Assembly: GCA_009663005.1 (NCBI GenBank)
Contig: CM018891.1
Span: 2,227,965-2,237,964, forward strand
From: Actinidia chinensis
Taxonomy: Eukaryota; Streptophyta; Magnoliopsida; Ericales; Actinidiaceae
Direction of reading: 5' to 3'
Length of the DNA: 10,000 bases
Made by a program: the position numbers and the translations under genes
Notes under the pieces: generated by a model
Told to the model about the DNA's origin: nothing
The model's input: the letters and a program-made list of their open reading frames with translations, nothing else
Databases searched by the model: none
Shown here: in pieces, positions 7,747-10,000 of the stretch
Numbering within the stretch: position 1 is the stretch's first letter
Layout of the letters: the number at the start of each line of letters is the position of its first letter

Positions 7747-9498
7747 TTATGCGTTACCAGCGGGATCTCCAGCATGAGAAGCATCTTCTATGGTGTTGGA
7801 CTGATCTGAATATGTATTTCTATAAGGATCAACACTCGTAGGTTTTTCCACTTGATGCTCTCCGTTCACCATCTGAGCATAGCAGCGGACTATCTGCTGG
7901 TCTAATTCATAATAGCGTTCCATCTTCTTCAATGATTTCATATCCAGGTCAATAAAAGATGCCTAGTAAATTGCAACTTGTGTGAGAGATAAACATGGCA
8001 GTAAAAGACACTAGGCAATGAAAAATATCATTCTCACAGTACAAATTTGATGATTCGACTACCTTCTGATGTGCCATAGCAGTACACAATGAGACCATCA
8101 CGAGATTAAATACCACCTTGTTTATCAAAATGTAGACTCCCAAGTGGTACTTTAATATATCAATGGATTTAAAACCATGGAAATGTGAGATCATTGTATT
8201 TGCATTCAGTTTATATCAAAACAAGTTTTAGACATTTGGCTTTATTTGGTGTACCATATTAAAGAAAGTTATTTCTAGTTAACGGGGAATTTCCAACGTT
8301 CATGAAATGATGTCATCCACTTTTTATGGTGAAAAAAATGACAATACATAATATTTAAGTGTTAAAGATGAAACCAATGCCTTGCGTATTTTTAATTTCT
8401 ATTTGATTGCCAAACACCTCTGACTGCCACACATTGAATTTTCAAATGACATGTCTGGATATGCTGCATACCTTGTAATCAAATGCTTGGTTGGTTGATT
8501 TTAAAAATACACCATGGTATGGAGATTCTTCATCCCCATCTACCCTGGGCCTAAAACTAATCATCATACTCAAGTCCTTTCCAGTTGCAGCAATCAAATA
8601 GTCCCTCACAATCTTCAGGCTCTCAGTCAAAGGCAATGAATGCAAATATGAATATTTGCCTGACAGTTTGTCTTCACCCAGATCTTGACATACCGTACAA
8701 GGCTGAGATATAATGTCATAATATGCATGAATTGCCCCTTCTATGTCAAACATGTCGAGCTTCTCAACTTTGAGAAGCCGGTCTATTAGTCCTGATCCAA
8801 AAACAGCTTCACTAACAAGCTTTAGGAAAGTCGTCGTTCGTAGGCCATCATCTGCCTGAATCACACACTTGAGTTCATCCTCAAATGCTTCCTCAATCGC
8901 ACAACTAGTGGTATCTGCCCCACCACCCAAGCCTCCATAAATGAGGGCACCGTTCAAGAAAACTCGAAAGTTGTTCTGAGGAGTAACAAAGAGAGCCTCG
9001 ATTGCTTTATGTACTCTGTCCTTGGATCCAGAGAACATATCAAGCGGATCATATACACTTATTTCTGATATCTGAGGAAAACATGAACATGTTGAGCCAA
9101 ACACTTAAACGAAAAAATAAACGAGTGATTGCATTGGATTCTAGATGAAATCAGGCTAAAATTAAGTGAAACATTATGGATTTTGTGCACATAAACTAAG
9201 AGATCCTTCACTTTACCTCTCTTTCACGCAATTTCAACGATTGATGCATTTTAAAGCGAGATATTCTCTTTTTAATCGCATTTCCTTCAGATATAAATCT
9301 CGAAACTGGAAGAAATCCACATTTTGGCTGATTTGAAGAGAAAAAAGAGAAGGGGGTGGGAAAACGTGTTAGGAATATTAGAAGAAATCTTGGAAAAAAT
9401 GTTAACACCACCCTGAAAAAAAGAAACGAAACCAAAATGTTGATCGAGGGAAAACACCTTTATCTCGACGGATATGCAGAATCCCCCTTTAAGATTAC
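7747..9498 (-). CDS. IPK1: Inositol-pentakisphosphate 2-kinase, C-terminal 321 residues (partial)
   Basis: Four coding exons: 9498-9458, 9327-9217, 9071-8472 and 7962-7747, joined by GT..AG introns of 130, 145 and 509 nt. The first exon begins with two bases of a split codon, so the gene continues beyond the window. The enzyme phosphorylates the 2-position of Ins(1,3,4,5,6)P5 with ATP to make InsP6 (phytate) and is central to phosphate storage and signalling. By alignment from memory to the 451-residue Arabidopsis protein, the window covers about residue 156 to the end. Conserved are EIKPK (K168/K170), the Lys in MHQSLK (K200), TPQNNFR (N238), and the Asp in GKDLSMM (D368). The zinc site His...CxxC...His is present (GAIH, QPCTVC, YLHSL). 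The K411 equivalent is kept in FIDLDMK, while the R415 position is Lys. The tail after the last kinase helix is about 20 residues longer than in Arabidopsis and is Ser/Thr/Asp-rich. Confidence 0.95.
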
Positions 9499-10000
9499 CT
9501 GAGGAAAGAAGTATTTCATAATACCATTCAAAAACCAAGTATTAAGATAACAAAAAGGAACTTACTTTTGACATTATTCAATGGGAAACTCACTAGTTGC
9601 TTTTACAATCCAAACTTACCTATTTCTCCATTTATTTTAAAGGAGTTTTTCAAAAAGTCAAATTCAAGTCATATGTATGCATATTCTCCCATGAAGACAC
9701 CAGTCATGTCTTCCTAAAACCATATCCTATGATTAACAAGCATATAAGTTAAACTAACCAAGACAAGCAATTATTTTCAAACAACTCCCTAAGGCCAATC
9801 ATCCAGATTAAACGTTCTATGAATTTCAATGCCCGTTACGTCTTTTCCACCTAAAAAGTTTAGTTCCCCAAAATTTCTGTTCCTTAATAGCTTGGTATTT
9901 TGGTGCCGCAATAAAGGGGAGACAATTATTGACCAATTGACATCAAAGGATTCCTGTTAGCATATATCCGTCGTATTTTTTTCTACCATTAATGGCTCCA
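9499..10000 (-). other. IPK1 intron, extends past the right edge
   Basis: The acceptor TTTCCTCAG lies just before the exon at 9498. No exon encoding the preceding family sequence (ending in a phase-1 split Gly codon) could be found up to 10000. Donor-like GTAAGT sites on the minus strand at about 9562-9567 and 9615-9620 are not preceded by IPK1-like coding sequence. The intron is therefore at least 502 nt long. Confidence 0.7.

Noticed and set aside
7949..8194. An 81-codon minus-strand open frame between the last two IPK1 exons.
   Set aside because: It overlaps the 509-nt intron, is in a different frame from the last exon, and has no known domain.
9208..9538. Two overlapping minus-strand open frames with hydrophobic stretches (LLIFLTRFPTPFSFF and similar).
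   Set aside because: The hydrophobic parts are pyrimidine-rich intron sequence; only the PKCGFLP...RERE and NLKGGFCISVEIK parts are IPK1 exons.

Overview
This looks like eudicot plant nuclear DNA. The coding parts are interrupted by short AT-rich introns with GT..AG borders, the spacers are long and AT-rich with (AT)n and (AG)n microsatellites, and all three recognisable genes are plant families. Nothing indicates bacterial, organellar or viral DNA. The species cannot be fixed from the sequence.

Layout, left to right. (1) 1-1301, minus strand: 5' part of a BCS1-like plant AAA-ATPase, with all of exon 1 and the first 64 nt of exon 2; the gene runs off the left edge. (2) 1302-4606: a 3.3 kb AT-rich spacer with a GC-rich 5' flank, a short inverted-repeat element (about 2594-2728), an (AT)14 tract and an old degenerate tandem repeat (about 3985-4190). 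(3) 4607-5026, minus strand: a small complete heavy-metal-associated isoprenylated protein (HIPP) gene with a 9-nt first coding exon and a clear TATA box. (4) 5394-5840, minus strand: a frameshifted RNase H-like fragment of the kind found in plant LINE retrotransposons. (5) 5841-7746: spacer with an (AG)9 repeat and an unexplained GC-richer block at 7180-7480. (6) 7747-10000, minus strand: the 3' part of an inositol-pentakisphosphate 2-kinase (IPK1) gene, with the last four coding exons in the window and the upstream exons beyond the right edge.

The three genes share a strand but have no evident functional link: a membrane-anchored AAA chaperone or ATPase, a metal-binding prenylated protein, and the last enzyme of phytate synthesis. 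They look like independently transcribed neighbours. All exon joins were derived by hand from splice sites, reading frame and family similarity, and all are phase-consistent. I did not find a new biological system. The items most worth a second look are the inverted-repeat element, the RNase H relic, the GC-richer block and a few residue-level details in IPK1.
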